Shown: positions 27,820-36,560 of the stretch, piece after piece
How the letters are laid out: every line of letters starts with the position of its first letter
Position numbering within the stretch: position 1 is the first letter of the stretch
DNA from: Nostoc sp. S13
Lineage (GTDB): Bacteria > Cyanobacteriota > Cyanobacteriia > Cyanobacteriales > Nostocaceae
Assembly: GCF_029379315.1 (NCBI RefSeq)
Contig: NZ_JAQYWQ010000018.1
Span: 1 to 64,000 of the forward strand
Direction: 5' to 3'
Length of the DNA: 64,000 bases
Translations under genes and position numbers: made by a program
The notes under the pieces: model-generated
The model's input: only the letters and a program-made list of their open reading frames with translations
The model's database searches: none
Told to the model about the DNA's origin: nothing

Positions 27820-28068
27820 CTATATTGGTACAGTATTTCTTTGCCTGTACCCCCCGCTTTCTTCGTCTAGTTCTGGTTTTGCAATCAGCGCACTAATGCC
27901 GAGATGTCTAAAATCATAATTACCCTCTGTGATTTGCCCATGATTTCGGCTACCATCGCCCATAAATAAATACTCCACTCCCATAGCAGCTGATTCCCAA
28001 CCAGCTCGGCAATTGGTAGCGCCTAAAGAAGTAGAGATGGGGTAAATGGATTTCACAGAAAATTTCAC
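27820..28068 (-). CDS. Small hypothetical protein
   Basis: An 82-residue frame with a GTG start at 28068 and a strong terminator 26 bases after its stop, which supports a real transcript. The sequence has GATNCRAGWESAAMGVEYLF, then MGDGSRNHGQITEGNYDF, without known motifs or membrane segments. It is divergent from the DNA-binding-type gene at 28140. Confidence 0.45.
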   Translation of the reverse strand: MKFSVKSIYPISTSLGATNCRAGWESAAMGVEYLFMGDGSRNHGQITEGNYDFRHLGISALIAKPELDEESGGYRQRNTVPI

Positions 28069-28139
28069 CTATTGAACATTCCTTTAAACATACTACACTT
28101 GTATTACTATCCTGTCTATACCTTTAAGGAGAAAAAGTG

Positions 28140-28475
28140 ATGCATACGATCGCTCGCACCCCAACCACCGATATGGAAGTTACCAGCATCCGCCTGGAGC
28201 GGGAACTCAAAGATAAGCTCAAAGAAATAGCTGGGAATCAGGGATATCAAGCTCTGATTCGAGATATTCTTTGGAATTATGTCCAGCAAAAATCAGGTGA
28301 GTGGAAGCCTCGATTTTCGCGATCGGACATTCGAGCTAGCATAGCTGCTACAGCTCAGCAAGAAGAACGCTGTGTACTCACAGGTCAACTAATTCAACCC
28401 CAACAACCGATGTTGTTAGGACTGACGAGGAATGGCGATATGGTTCCTCTGAGTGTCGAGAGTTTGGCTGGATAG
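28140..28475 (+). CDS. Probable ribbon-helix-helix-type DNA-binding protein
   Basis: Start at ATG 28140, with AAGGAG a few bases upstream; GTG 28137 is an alternative. The 111-residue protein opens with a beta-strand and two helices (EVTSIRLERELKDKLKEIAG, then YQALIRDILWNYVQQ), the arrangement of CopG/Arc-type ribbon-helix-helix proteins. A C-terminal region with RCVLTGQLIQPQQPMLLGL follows. Such proteins act as small repressors. The divergent promoter region (28069-28136) contains CATACTACAC and TATTACTATC, which might be its operator. No toxin gene is adjacent. Confidence 0.6.
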   Translation: MHTIARTPTTDMEVTSIRLERELKDKLKEIAGNQGYQALIRDILWNYVQQKSGEWKPRFSRSDIRASIAATAQQEERCVLTGQLIQPQQPMLLGLTRNGDMVPLSVESLAG

Positions 28476-29119
28476 TCTTATATTCAGGCAATGCAGCCCA
28501 GTTATTAATCAAGACTGCTGAGTTAAAAGACCGCCACGTCACTTGCTCCTCTGTGGAAATCAAAAAGACCACAGTGGCTCCACAAAGGGCGAGGCTAAAA
28601 CCCAAGTACATCATTACTGAGTACTTTTACCTTACTTATCACTCAGTAAGGTAAAAATAATTGGGCTGCATTCAAAATTTAGTTTTATTCATATCTTACT
28701 GAGAGTTACGGACATCAAATAGTAGCTTGTTAAACCTACTATTTTTGAAAAAAATGTAATAAAAATTTACAAAATAAATAAGATAAGTTTAAGTAATTTC
28801 ACCTGAAATTAAGGGGAATTTTGCTGGAAATCCAGAGAAATTACGGTTTATGTATACTTAATAGATCAGATAAAGTTAGTAAATTATTTCAAGATAGAGC
28901 AGTCAAAAATAAGCTAAATTAAGCATTTATAGGATATCTTAAGTATTCTATTACTTATGTGGCATTGTAGCAATTTGTTGTGTGTGGTGATTTGACCATC
29001 TGAGATAGAAAAGGGCTATAACAGGTGAGAGAAAGTATTCAGACAAGATTTGTCAATTATCAAGGTGTAGCAACACAAGTAACGGTGAAGAATATGCCAA
29101 GAGGTTGGGTGCAAAAACA
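28476..29119. other. Intergenic region with strong hairpin
   Basis: About 640 bases. TTTTACCTTACT (28625-28636) and AGTAAGGTAAAA (28645-28656) form a perfect 12-base stem with an eight-base loop, a likely terminator for the preceding gene. The rest is AT-rich, with no gene seen. Confidence 0.6.
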
Positions 29120-31168
29120 ATGGTGTTATTATCCAAGGGCGTACTAAGAATGAAAAAGCCTTTATCGTCGCCGCCACATTACGTCGATGACATAGACCGA
29201 CTACAACCTTACCAAGGGGAGCTGATGCAACATCAGAAAGAATCTGCCCAGCAGTTGGTACAAAAGATTAACCAAATCATTGCCAATAGCTCGGCGACGG
29301 CATTGGTGCTGCAAGAGATTGCCCAATTGCTAGGAGTTGTCTTTCAAGTAGATTGTTGCTGCTTGGTTTCGGTAACAGGTGAGACATCCGAGGAAGCGAC
29401 TAGTACTAATTGGTGTGCTGATAAGTATCTAGGGTTGCCACACCCAGAAGAGATGTTTTCAATGGAACAGTTGCTTATGCACTCGCCAGTGCTGCAATGT
29501 GCTGCCCAGCCATTGAATATTGAAGACATTTCCCTCATTCACAACAGTCTAGTAATTGGTTGTCAATATTTGCCACTACCGATAAAAGCAGTTTTGGCAA
29601 TTACCACCCGATTTGGTGGCAATAATAATGGGGTGATTGGTCTGATTAAATTTCAACCTTATGATTGGACTGAATCAGAACAACAATTGCTCAAAGAAGT
29701 GCAGTCAGCTTGCGCGATCGCTTTTTCGGGAGTGGCACAAGCTCAACTAATTGCTCATCAAGAGCAGTACCTGGAAAAGAGTAATCAGCATCAAAGCTTG
29801 ATCAAACAATTAACTATACTGAGTCGTAGCAACTTGGAGCTTAATCAAATGCTCCAGTTAGTTATCGCCTCGACTGCGGAATCTTTACAAGCAGATCGGG
29901 GTTTGCTGATATTACTAAAATATACAGATCCACTATTTAGGACTCAAGCTAAAAAACAAATTCCGAAAGCGAAAGCTACCGTAATTGGTGAATGGGCTAG
30001 GGAAACACAAAGTCTCGGCACTAGTAAACCAAATACCTTAAATGAGTCTTTCTTGCTTTCAGACTGTGGTTTATGCCAGCGTGCCTTCATGGATTCTGGA
30101 AAAGCAGTAATCTTTGATGACTATACAGACCAAAACAATACCTCGCCAGCTGCTGCATTATTTGCAGTAGAAGAATTGCCTGCGGTACTATTAATACCAC
30201 TAGAAACACAAGGTAAAATCTTAGGATTCCTGGTGCTACAGCAATCTGTGATTCGGAGTTGGCAACCAGCAGAATTAAATCTTGTAGAAATGGTTTGTGC
30301 TCAAGTGAGTAACGCCATAATTCAGTCACAGACATTGCGCCAAGTGCAAACTTTGGTAGATGAGCGGACGGCAAAACTCCAGAGTAGTCTGGAACTCCAG
30401 GCAAAATTGCATGAAAGAACACGGCAGTATGTTGAGCAGCTACGGAAACTTAACGAACTCAAAGATGAATTTTTAAGCAACATGAGCGATCGCTTGCGCT
30501 ATCCCCTGACAAACATGCTGATGTCAATTCGCAATTTACGTTTGCCAGGAATAACCCCAGAGCGTCAGGTTAGATATATGGATATTCTAGAGGAGGAATG
30601 TACAAAGGAAATCAACTTGATTAATGACTTGTTGACACTCCAGAAACTAGAGTCGCCTCACGAAGCTCCCCAATTAGAATTTATAGATTTAAATATTAGA
30701 ATCCACGATATAGCAGCATCTTTTGAGAAAAAACTCGCAGACAAAGGGTTAAAGATTTCTGTAGATTTACCAGAGGATTCGCTAAAACTGCAAACTGAAC
30801 TGGAGAGTTTTGACCGCATTCTCCAAGAGTTGTTAACTAATGCCTGTAAATACTCACAGCATAATACCATCGTCCACTTGCAAGCTGCTCACCGAGTTGA
30901 TCAACAAATTGATCAAGTTATGATGAAGGTGACGAATACAGGACATGCCATCTCCGAAGAAGAAGCCACCTACATCTTTGACAAGTTCCGTCGCGGAAAA
31001 GGGCGCTGGACTCCAGGAACTGGCTTGGGACTTGCTCTAGTCAAGTCTTTAGTGCAGCATCTGAATGGAGTGATCGCTGTTGAAAGTGTCCAAATCTCGG
31101 ATTCTGAACAGAGCGAAATTTGCTTCACCCTAACTCTGCCTCAATTTTCTGAGGAAAGCAAACCATAA
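29120..31168 (+). CDS. GAF-domain sensor histidine kinase-like protein without the H-box histidine
   Basis: About 682 residues, starting at ATG 29120 (or 29150). Two GAF-like domains (about 45-200 and 235-405) bind an unknown ligand, followed by a coiled coil (RQVQTLVDERTAKLQSSLE), a HisKA-like dimerisation helix and a HATPase domain. The N box LQELLTNACKYSQHNT, F box YIFDKFRRGKG and G2 box GTGLGLALVKSLVQH are intact. The H box reads FLSNMSDRLRYPLTNM where the consensus is NMSHELRTPL, so the phosphate-accepting His is Asp. The codons there coincide with a HIP1 octamer (30486-30493). It may bind ATP without autophosphorylating on His. No response regulator is adjacent. Confidence 0.82.
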   Translation: MVLLSKGVLRMKKPLSSPPHYVDDIDRLQPYQGELMQHQKESAQQLVQKINQIIANSSATALVLQEIAQLLGVVFQVDCCCLVSVTGETSEEATSTNWCADKYLGLPHPEEMFSMEQLLMHSPVLQCAAQPLNIEDISLIHNSLVIGCQYLPLPIKAVLAITTRFGGNNNGVIGLIKFQPYDWTESEQQLLKEVQSACAIAFSGVAQAQLIAHQEQYLEKSNQHQSLIKQLTILSRSNLELNQMLQLVIASTAESLQADRGLLILLKYTDPLFRTQAKKQIPKAKATVIGEWARETQSLGTSKPNTLNESFLLSDCGLCQRAFMDSGKAVIFDDYTDQNNTSPAAALFAVEELPAVLLIPLETQGKILGFLVLQQSVIRSWQPAELNLVEMVCAQVSNAIIQSQTLRQVQTLVDERTAKLQSSLELQAKLHERTRQYVEQLRKLNELKDEFLSNMSDRLRYPLTNMLMSIRNLRLPGITPERQVRYMDILEEECTKEINLINDLLTLQKLESPHEAPQLEFIDLNIRIHDIAASFEKKLADKGLKISVDLPEDSLKLQTELESFDRILQELLTNACKYSQHNTIVHLQAAHRVDQQIDQVMMKVTNTGHAISEEEATYIFDKFRRGKGRWTPGTGLGLALVKSLVQHLNGVIAVESVQISDSEQSEICFTLTLPQFSEESKP

Positions 31169-31176
31169 TTCTGAAA

Positions 31177-31785
31177 GTGACTAAAAAACAGAACACAACA
31201 GAGAACCCTGATTTCGAGTCTCCCACTGATGACACCAAGCTAGAGGAAGATTTACTTACTCATGCATTTGCTTTGTCGGCTAAAGTAGAAATTCAAATTG
31301 AGAAAATAGCAGAGCGACAGCGCCAAATTACTGCTAAAGTCCAAATTCCCCACCCAGTCGAACAAATCTGGAAGGTTCTGACAGATTATGAAGCCTTACC
31401 TGACTTTCTCCCCAACCTTGCCAAGAGTCGTTTAATCGAGCATCCCAATGGTGGTATTCGACTAGAGCAAGTAGGCTCCCAGCGCTTACTGAATTTCAAC
31501 TTTTGGGCGCGGGTAGTTCTGGATCTACAAGAATACTTCCCTAAAGAAATTAATTTTCGGATGGTAGAGGGAGATTTTAAAGGCTTTTCCGGTAGCTGGT
31601 GCTTAGAGCCTTATTCCCTCGGTAAGTATATAGGAACAAACCTTTGCTATACAATTCAAGTTTGGCCTAAACGCACTATGCCAGTGGCAATCATTGAAAA
31701 TCGCCTGAGCGAAGATTTGCGGTTAAATCTTCTGGCTATTTACCAACGTGTAGAAGAGTTAGCCAGGAAAGAACCTTATATCTAA
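31177..31785 (+). CDS. SRPBCC / polyketide-cyclase-like (START-fold) protein
   Basis: Starts at GTG 31177, eight bases after the kinase-like gene, so the two are probably cotranscribed. The 202-residue protein has a polar N-terminus (residues 1-45) followed by the helix-grip fold: QITAKVQIPHPVEQIWKVLT, DYEALPDFLPNLAKSRLIEH, FKGFSGSWCLEPY and NRLSEDLRLNLLAIYQRVEE. This is the cyclase/dehydrase-COQ10 subgroup that binds hydrophobic ligands such as quinones or lipids. Many cyanobacteria have paralogues; the ligand here is unknown. Confidence 0.8.
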   Translation: MTKKQNTTENPDFESPTDDTKLEEDLLTHAFALSAKVEIQIEKIAERQRQITAKVQIPHPVEQIWKVLTDYEALPDFLPNLAKSRLIEHPNGGIRLEQVGSQRLLNFNFWARVVLDLQEYFPKEINFRMVEGDFKGFSGSWCLEPYSLGKYIGTNLCYTIQVWPKRTMPVAIIENRLSEDLRLNLLAIYQRVEELARKEPYI

Positions 31786-31789
31786 TTAG

Positions 31790-31824
31790 ACTATCATTCA
31801 GGATTCTTCCTGAATGATAGTTTT
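31790..31824 (+). terminator. Rho-independent terminator
   Basis: ACTATCATTCAGGA and TCCTGAATGATAGT form a perfect 14-base stem with a TTCT loop, followed by TTTT, right after the SRPBCC gene. Confidence 0.9.
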
Positions 31825-31873
31825 GCTTGCTACATTTCAAGTAAAAAAGCTTTTGCTTTTTATTGTTTTTAAG

Positions 31874-31946
31874 TACCCCCAGGGGAATTCGAATCCCCGT
31901 TACCTCCGTGAAAGGGAGGTGTCCTAGGCCTCTAGACGATGGGGGC
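31874..31946 (-). tRNA. tRNA-Glu(UUC)
   Basis: Acceptor GCCCCCA with TGGGGGT, anticodon arm CCTCC-CTTTCAC-GGAGG (TTC), T-arm GGGGA-TTCGAAT-TCCCC, discriminator A. Canonical; probably the main cellular tRNA-Glu. Confidence 0.95.
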
Positions 31947-32272
31947 ATCGGACTCAGACCTTTTATAAGGTAACGAATTTCCTTGCTCTTGTCAACAGCT
32001 TTTGCCAAAAAAAGTTTGTGGCAGCTAAACTGGGTGGAGGCAAAAGCTTGAAGAGGATACAAAGACATGGAGACACAAAAACAATCCCGTAGACGCTTGT
32101 GCGGAAAGCCGCAGGGTGGATCAGCGTCCGGCATGGGGAATATTGGGGGATACATAGATCGAAAAAACGCTAAATTCAGCAAGGGACAAAAGGTATAATG
32201 TTGTACCCTGTAGAGTTAATATCTACGGTTTTTTACAAAAGATTTTGAAATAAATCGCTCAAAATCTACAAC
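31947..32272. other. Intergenic region with a dispersed repeat
   Basis: About 330 bases upstream of the antiporter. It contains CCCGTAGACGCTTGTGCGG and GGTGGATCAGCGTC (32085-32126), arms of a small dispersed repeat. The promoter of the antiporter probably lies in 32165-32265. Confidence 0.5.
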
Positions 32273-34159
32273 ATGGAAGCATCTTTTGAAATCACCCTAC
32301 AGATGGCGATCGCTGTTTTTGCAGGCATTAGCGCCCAAGTGCTGGCTGCATACCTTCGTTTACCCAGCATCGTCTTGTTATTGCTGTTGGGCATCCTCTT
32401 TGGCTCTGATGGCATAGGGCTTTTGCATCCCCATTTGCTGGGCAGTGGACTGGAAGTTATTGTCGCCCTAGCAACGGCAATAATTTTGTTTGAAGGCGGA
32501 CTAAACTTGGATCTGCGAGAGTTAGGCAGAGTTTCAGTCAGCCTGCAATTGCTTGTCAGTCTCGGAACGCTGATCACATTGCTTGGTGGGAGTATGGCAG
32601 CCCACTGGCTGGGTGAATTTCCCTGGAACATAGCTTTTCTCTATGCTTCCATAGTTGTGGTGACAGGCCCAACCGTTGTTGGCCCTTTGCTCAAACAAAT
32701 CAATGTAGATCGGCAAGTGGCAACACTTTTGGAAGGAGAAGGGATTTTAATTGACCCTGTAGGGGCTATCCTGGCCTTCGTTGTCCTCGATACCATTTTG
32801 AACGATAATACTGACCCCATTAATGCGATCGTCGGTTTACTGATGCGCCTGGGTGTTGGTGGAGCAATTGGTGGTGCTGGCGGTTATCTGATGAGTTTGA
32901 TTTTCAAACGCGCCAGTTTTCTGTCATTCGAGCTAAAAAACTTAGTGGTGTTGGCGATACTTTGGAGCCTGTTTAGTTTATCGCAAATGATCCGCAGTGA
33001 ATCGGGAGTAATGACAACAGTAGTTGCCGGGGCAGTCTTTGCTAACTCCTCAGTCCCAGAAGAACGACTGTTACGGAGCTTTAAGGGTCAGTTGACAATT
33101 CTCAGCGTCTCGGTGCTATTTATCTTATTAGCTGCTGACCTATCCATTGCCAGTGTGTTTGCTTTGGGTTGGGGTAGTTTATTCACTGTTTTGGTATTAA
33201 TGTTTGTCGTTCGCCCGATTAATATCCTCTTGTGTACCTGGAACAGTGACCTAAACTGGCGACAGAAACTGTTTTTAAGCTGGGTTGCTCCCAGAGGAAT
33301 TGTTGCCGCCTCCGTAGCTTCTTTTTTTGCGATTTCGTTGACACAGCGCGGCATTAACGGCGGTGATTCCATCAAAGCTCTAGTTTTCCTGACAATTATC
33401 ATGACTGTTGTCTGCCAAGGGCTAACAGCTGGCTGGGTTGCTAAATGGTTGCAAATCACCTCCAAAGATGTAACTGGCGCAGTGATTGTGGGTTGTAATC
33501 CCTTGAGTCTTTTGATTGCCCGGTTCTTTCAAGAACGGGGAGAAAACGTGGTCATGATTGATACTGACCCCCAATGTCTTGTGCAAGCTGAGGCGCAAAA
33601 TCTCCGGGTTATTGCCAGCAGTGCGCTAGATGCTGCTGTTTTGGAAGAGGCAGGACTTGCCTCTATCGGTACTTTTTTGGCTATGACAAGTAATGGCGAG
33701 GTGAATTTTGTTTTGGCTCAACGAGCAGCTGAGGAATTTAAGCCGCCGCGTGTCTTAGCTGTTTTCCCGCGTGATCCGCAAGCGAGTACCTCGGTTAGTA
33801 ATAAAGTTAATCAAGCTTTTATCCCAGACTTAGCGATTAAAACTTGGAATGAATATTTGAATGATGGGCGAGTCAAGTTGGGGACAACCACGCTGAATGA
33901 GTTGGAGTTTTCCACTCAATGCGATCGCATCCAAGAAAAGATTCGGACTGGGGTGTTGATACCGCTATTGGTAGAACGAGAAGAACGCTTACAGGTAATC
34001 TCAGCTAACCAAGATTGGGAAATTAGCGATCGCATTATTTATCTGTTGCATGACCCCAGACCTAGCCTGTTAAAACGCTTATCTGGTGCTACCCAATCTA
34101 CTCCCCTCTCTCTAGAAAAGTTACCAGAGGTTGAAGACCTATCCCTTGCCCAATTTTAG
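32273..34159 (+). CDS. Na+/H+ antiporter (CPA1/NhaP type) with C-terminal TrkA-N domain
   Basis: A 628-residue protein. Residues 1-395 hold about 12 membrane segments of a monovalent cation:proton antiporter, including IVLLLLLGILFGSDGIGLL, EGILIDPVGAILAFVVLDTI (the conserved D-P pair) and WVAPRGIVAASVASFFAISL. Residues 400-530 form a Rossmann-like RCK/TrkA-N domain (GAVIVGCNPLSLLIARFFQE, then MIDTDPQCLVQAEAQNLRVI), which would bind nucleotide and regulate transport. A short C-terminal domain follows. The last codons overlap the edge of an AT-rich intergenic repeat. Role: pH and salt homeostasis. Confidence 0.9.
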   Translation: MEASFEITLQMAIAVFAGISAQVLAAYLRLPSIVLLLLLGILFGSDGIGLLHPHLLGSGLEVIVALATAIILFEGGLNLDLRELGRVSVSLQLLVSLGTLITLLGGSMAAHWLGEFPWNIAFLYASIVVVTGPTVVGPLLKQINVDRQVATLLEGEGILIDPVGAILAFVVLDTILNDNTDPINAIVGLLMRLGVGGAIGGAGGYLMSLIFKRASFLSFELKNLVVLAILWSLFSLSQMIRSESGVMTTVVAGAVFANSSVPEERLLRSFKGQLTILSVSVLFILLAADLSIASVFALGWGSLFTVLVLMFVVRPINILLCTWNSDLNWRQKLFLSWVAPRGIVAASVASFFAISLTQRGINGGDSIKALVFLTIIMTVVCQGLTAGWVAKWLQITSKDVTGAVIVGCNPLSLLIARFFQERGENVVMIDTDPQCLVQAEAQNLRVIASSALDAAVLEEAGLASIGTFLAMTSNGEVNFVLAQRAAEEFKPPRVLAVFPRDPQASTSVSNKVNQAFIPDLAIKTWNEYLNDGRVKLGTTTLNELEFSTQCDRIQEKIRTGVLIPLLVEREERLQVISANQDWEISDRIIYLLHDPRPSLLKRLSGATQSTPLSLEKLPEVEDLSLAQF

Positions 34160-34366
34160 ATTCTGAATTTTGGATTTTAGTGAAGCAGCACGGTCTTGGG
34201 GAGCCAGTGCGTTGGGCGGCTCCGCCGACTTGAAGCACCTGGCGTGGTTTCCCCCATGAGTGACTGCTGAACCCGTTCGCGCAGCGTCTCCCCTTGGGAG
34301 AAGGGATTGAAGGAAAAATCTAAAATCTAAAATCTAAAATCTAAAATCTAAAATCCAAAATTGAAT
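34151..34366. repeat. TTTAGATTTTGGATT-family inverted repeat, copy 4, with nested GC-rich repeats
   Basis: The left arm (CAATTTTAGATTCTGAATTT) contains the antiporter stop codon. The right arm has five ATCTAAA units at 34316-34350. Between them are small GC-rich repeats (CGGCTCCGCCGACTTG, CCCGTTCGCGCAGCGTC, CCCTTGGGAGAAGGG). Confidence 0.7.
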
Positions 34367-34371
34367 GACTC

Positions 34372-34983
34372 CTAACTTCTAACTCCTAACTCAGCTTGAT
34401 ACATTTGCCATTCCTGCCACACTAAAGCTGATAAATTTAGTATGGCAAGAATGAGCGTCACCAACGAAATCAGATAACTGTGTATTGTATAAAGGTGTTC
34501 GACGGTAACTGTGTTAATGGCTCCACCACCAGTCAGGATGTCGCGCAGTTGCCCACCAATAAAAGGAATGGCTTCGATGGTTCCTAGCTCAATGTTAAAA
34601 CGCCAGTATCCTTCCTGAGTCCAATCTAAAATCATCGCTGTCCAATCCAGCCCGATCGCACTTAGGGTAAACAAAATCCCACTAATCCAAGCAGCCAGCC
34701 AACTCTTGCGAAATTGCCGACCTAAAAACATCACCACAATTTGAATTAGAGCGATCGCAATTACCGCGTTACCAGCAATATCATGCGCTCTCCGAAACAA
34801 CCAGCCGTATGGCAGTTGTGTATTAATCATCTTTAAGGAGTTATAAGCTCCGCCTGCTGTCGGTTCATAGTAAAAAGCAAGCAAAACTCCGGTAGATACA
34901 TAAATTAAGCACAAAGTCAGAATCACGACTGATAATATCGTCGCTATTCGTCGCAAAATCTTATCGAACTGGGTGCTTTGCAT
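34372..34983 (-). CDS. Cytochrome b6 paralogue with ligands for only one haem
   Basis: A 203-residue membrane protein aligning along its length with cytochrome b6: STGVLLAFYYEPTAGGAYNS, LPYGWLFRRAHDIAGNAVIA, QEGYWRFNIELGTIEAIPFI, then VEHLYTIHSYLISL. In b6, four His in two helices bind two haems. Here the equivalents of His86 (RRAH) and His187 (TIHSYL) are present. The partners 14 and 15 residues further on are Gln (LIQIVV) and Asn (ILNLSA). It therefore seems able to bind one haem, on the lumen side. It stands alone, without a petD or Rieske gene. Function unknown; PetB itself must be encoded elsewhere. Confidence 0.8.
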   Translation of the reverse strand: MQSTQFDKILRRIATILSVVILTLCLIYVSTGVLLAFYYEPTAGGAYNSLKMINTQLPYGWLFRRAHDIAGNAVIAIALIQIVVMFLGRQFRKSWLAAWISGILFTLSAIGLDWTAMILDWTQEGYWRFNIELGTIEAIPFIGGQLRDILTGGGAINTVTVEHLYTIHSYLISLVTLILAILNLSALVWQEWQMYQAELGVRS

Positions 34984-35183
34984 GGCTCACCCCTCCTGTT
35001 CTTAATTAAGTATTTATTCCTGTTACAATTTTAGCTAAGAAATATTAATAAATGTTGCAATTTTCCGAAAAAGATCAAGTAGGGGCAATTCATCAATTGT
35101 CCATAAGAAGAAAATCATTCTTTTCGGCTATTGTTTGGGTAATTGATTACGAAGCGATTGTTGGAATTAGTACAAGATATTAA

Positions 35184-35879
35184 TTAAATCAAATATTCTA
35201 CCCAAGCTTTTAAGGGTTCTGCTGAACCATACCAAATTCCAGGACTTCTGGGAGAATGCCTCACACCTTCAATCACCAGATTTTCTGCCCCTTCTAGGTG
35301 AGCAGCTTCGATGGGTGTGATTCCATCTCCCCAAGTGTTGCCCTTACCACAGGTTAATTGATAACTACTGTAAGCTAACCAACTACCAGGCCGCCTTTCT
35401 CCAAAGATAGTTTTGCCAGCGATACAAACATAACGAACGTTTTTGTAAAAGGCTCCTGGGTAATTATTGGTGACAAAATCTAGATTGGAGCGTGTCCAGC
35501 GTTCTTGACTAATATGGGGTGTACCCAAGGTGATGAGAGTAGCAACCAAGGGATGCGCTTCCCAGATCAATGGTTTAGCATCACCTCGTACCAAATAGGG
35601 CTTTTCTCCCATGTAGATGCGGGATATCCAACCTCCGGCTGAGTGACCAATCAAATTAACTTGAGTAGCATTATGTTGCTGCAATGTCTGCTTGATCGTA
35701 AGATCGAGTTGTTGCAGAATCGGTGTTACTGGTCTTCCTCCAATAATGGGTAGCCAGTCACGTCGTCGGAGTGGTACTGTAACCGTGTGAAAATCTAACT
35801 GTTGTAGGGATTGTTCTAGTTGACGGTAAGCGATCGCGCTTTCTAGATATCCAGGCAAAATCACTGTCGGTAAGGGCAT
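35184..35879 (-). CDS. Alpha/beta-hydrolase, lipase-like
   Basis: A 231-residue hydrolase starting MPLPTVILPGYLESAIAYRQ, which supplies the oxyanion-hole region. The nucleophile elbow is NLIGHSAGGWISRIYMG near residue 98. An acidic residue in GKGNTWGDGITPIEAAHLEG and a His in VIEGVRHSPRSPGIWYG complete a plausible Ser-Asp-His triad. No signal peptide, so it is cytoplasmic or membrane-associated. The family includes cyanobacterial and plastid lipases or esterases. The substrate cannot be deduced. Confidence 0.82.
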   Translation of the reverse strand: MPLPTVILPGYLESAIAYRQLEQSLQQLDFHTVTVPLRRRDWLPIIGGRPVTPILQQLDLTIKQTLQQHNATQVNLIGHSAGGWISRIYMGEKPYLVRGDAKPLIWEAHPLVATLITLGTPHISQERWTRSNLDFVTNNYPGAFYKNVRYVCIAGKTIFGERRPGSWLAYSSYQLTCGKGNTWGDGITPIEAAHLEGAENLVIEGVRHSPRSPGIWYGSAEPLKAWVEYLI

Positions 35880-36560
35880 TTTAGATGCAATGATTGGGGA
35901 TTTGAACTTTTTTGATGAAGAAGTAGTCAGATTCAGAAGCTAGAATTGCGATCGTCGGACTAACTCCTTTTATAAAAACCCAAATAGCTTTGGTGGAGTT
36001 TAAGGCTAGAATCTCAAGAAAATTGTACAATTTGCAACAGTTTTAAGGGCTGCTGATGTGGTAGTATTTTCACATAGGGCGTAGTCTAGGACAAGCAAGT
36101 GTGCCATCTGCCACAGAAGCCTAGTTAACTGGAAAACAGTCGAAAAAACAAGGTAACTTCAGCAGGTTTTGTGATGTACTCAAACTTGCATGTTCATTTA
36201 AACTTTATAAATATCACAGATATTAATTTTAATTGTGTGTGTCATAACAATAAAAAATAAACAGTAGTAATTTTTCAAATATCTCTTTAGCAAGCTCAAA
36301 TTTGAATATATGATACAGCGTCATTGATCTAGGTTTTATACCCCAAACTAAAGTTTTCAATCATACTTCTTTCCTCCAGCAATAACTGCCCTCAGCAATA
36401 ACTGTCTTCTGTTAATAAATGGCAATTTTGGCGTTTTGATTGCTAGCATAGGAAGTTATTATTTCCTTAGAGGGACGCATTTCTTGCAAAATATTGCAAG
36501 ATAGTCGGAAAGAAAAAATCGCTAGTAAACTGCAACTGAGCCGAGTGAACGATAACAGCT
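35880..36560. other. Gene-free intergenic region
   Basis: About 680 bases between divergent genes. I see no RNA gene or repeat of note. AT-rich stretches near 36180-36320 may hold promoters. Confidence 0.4.
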
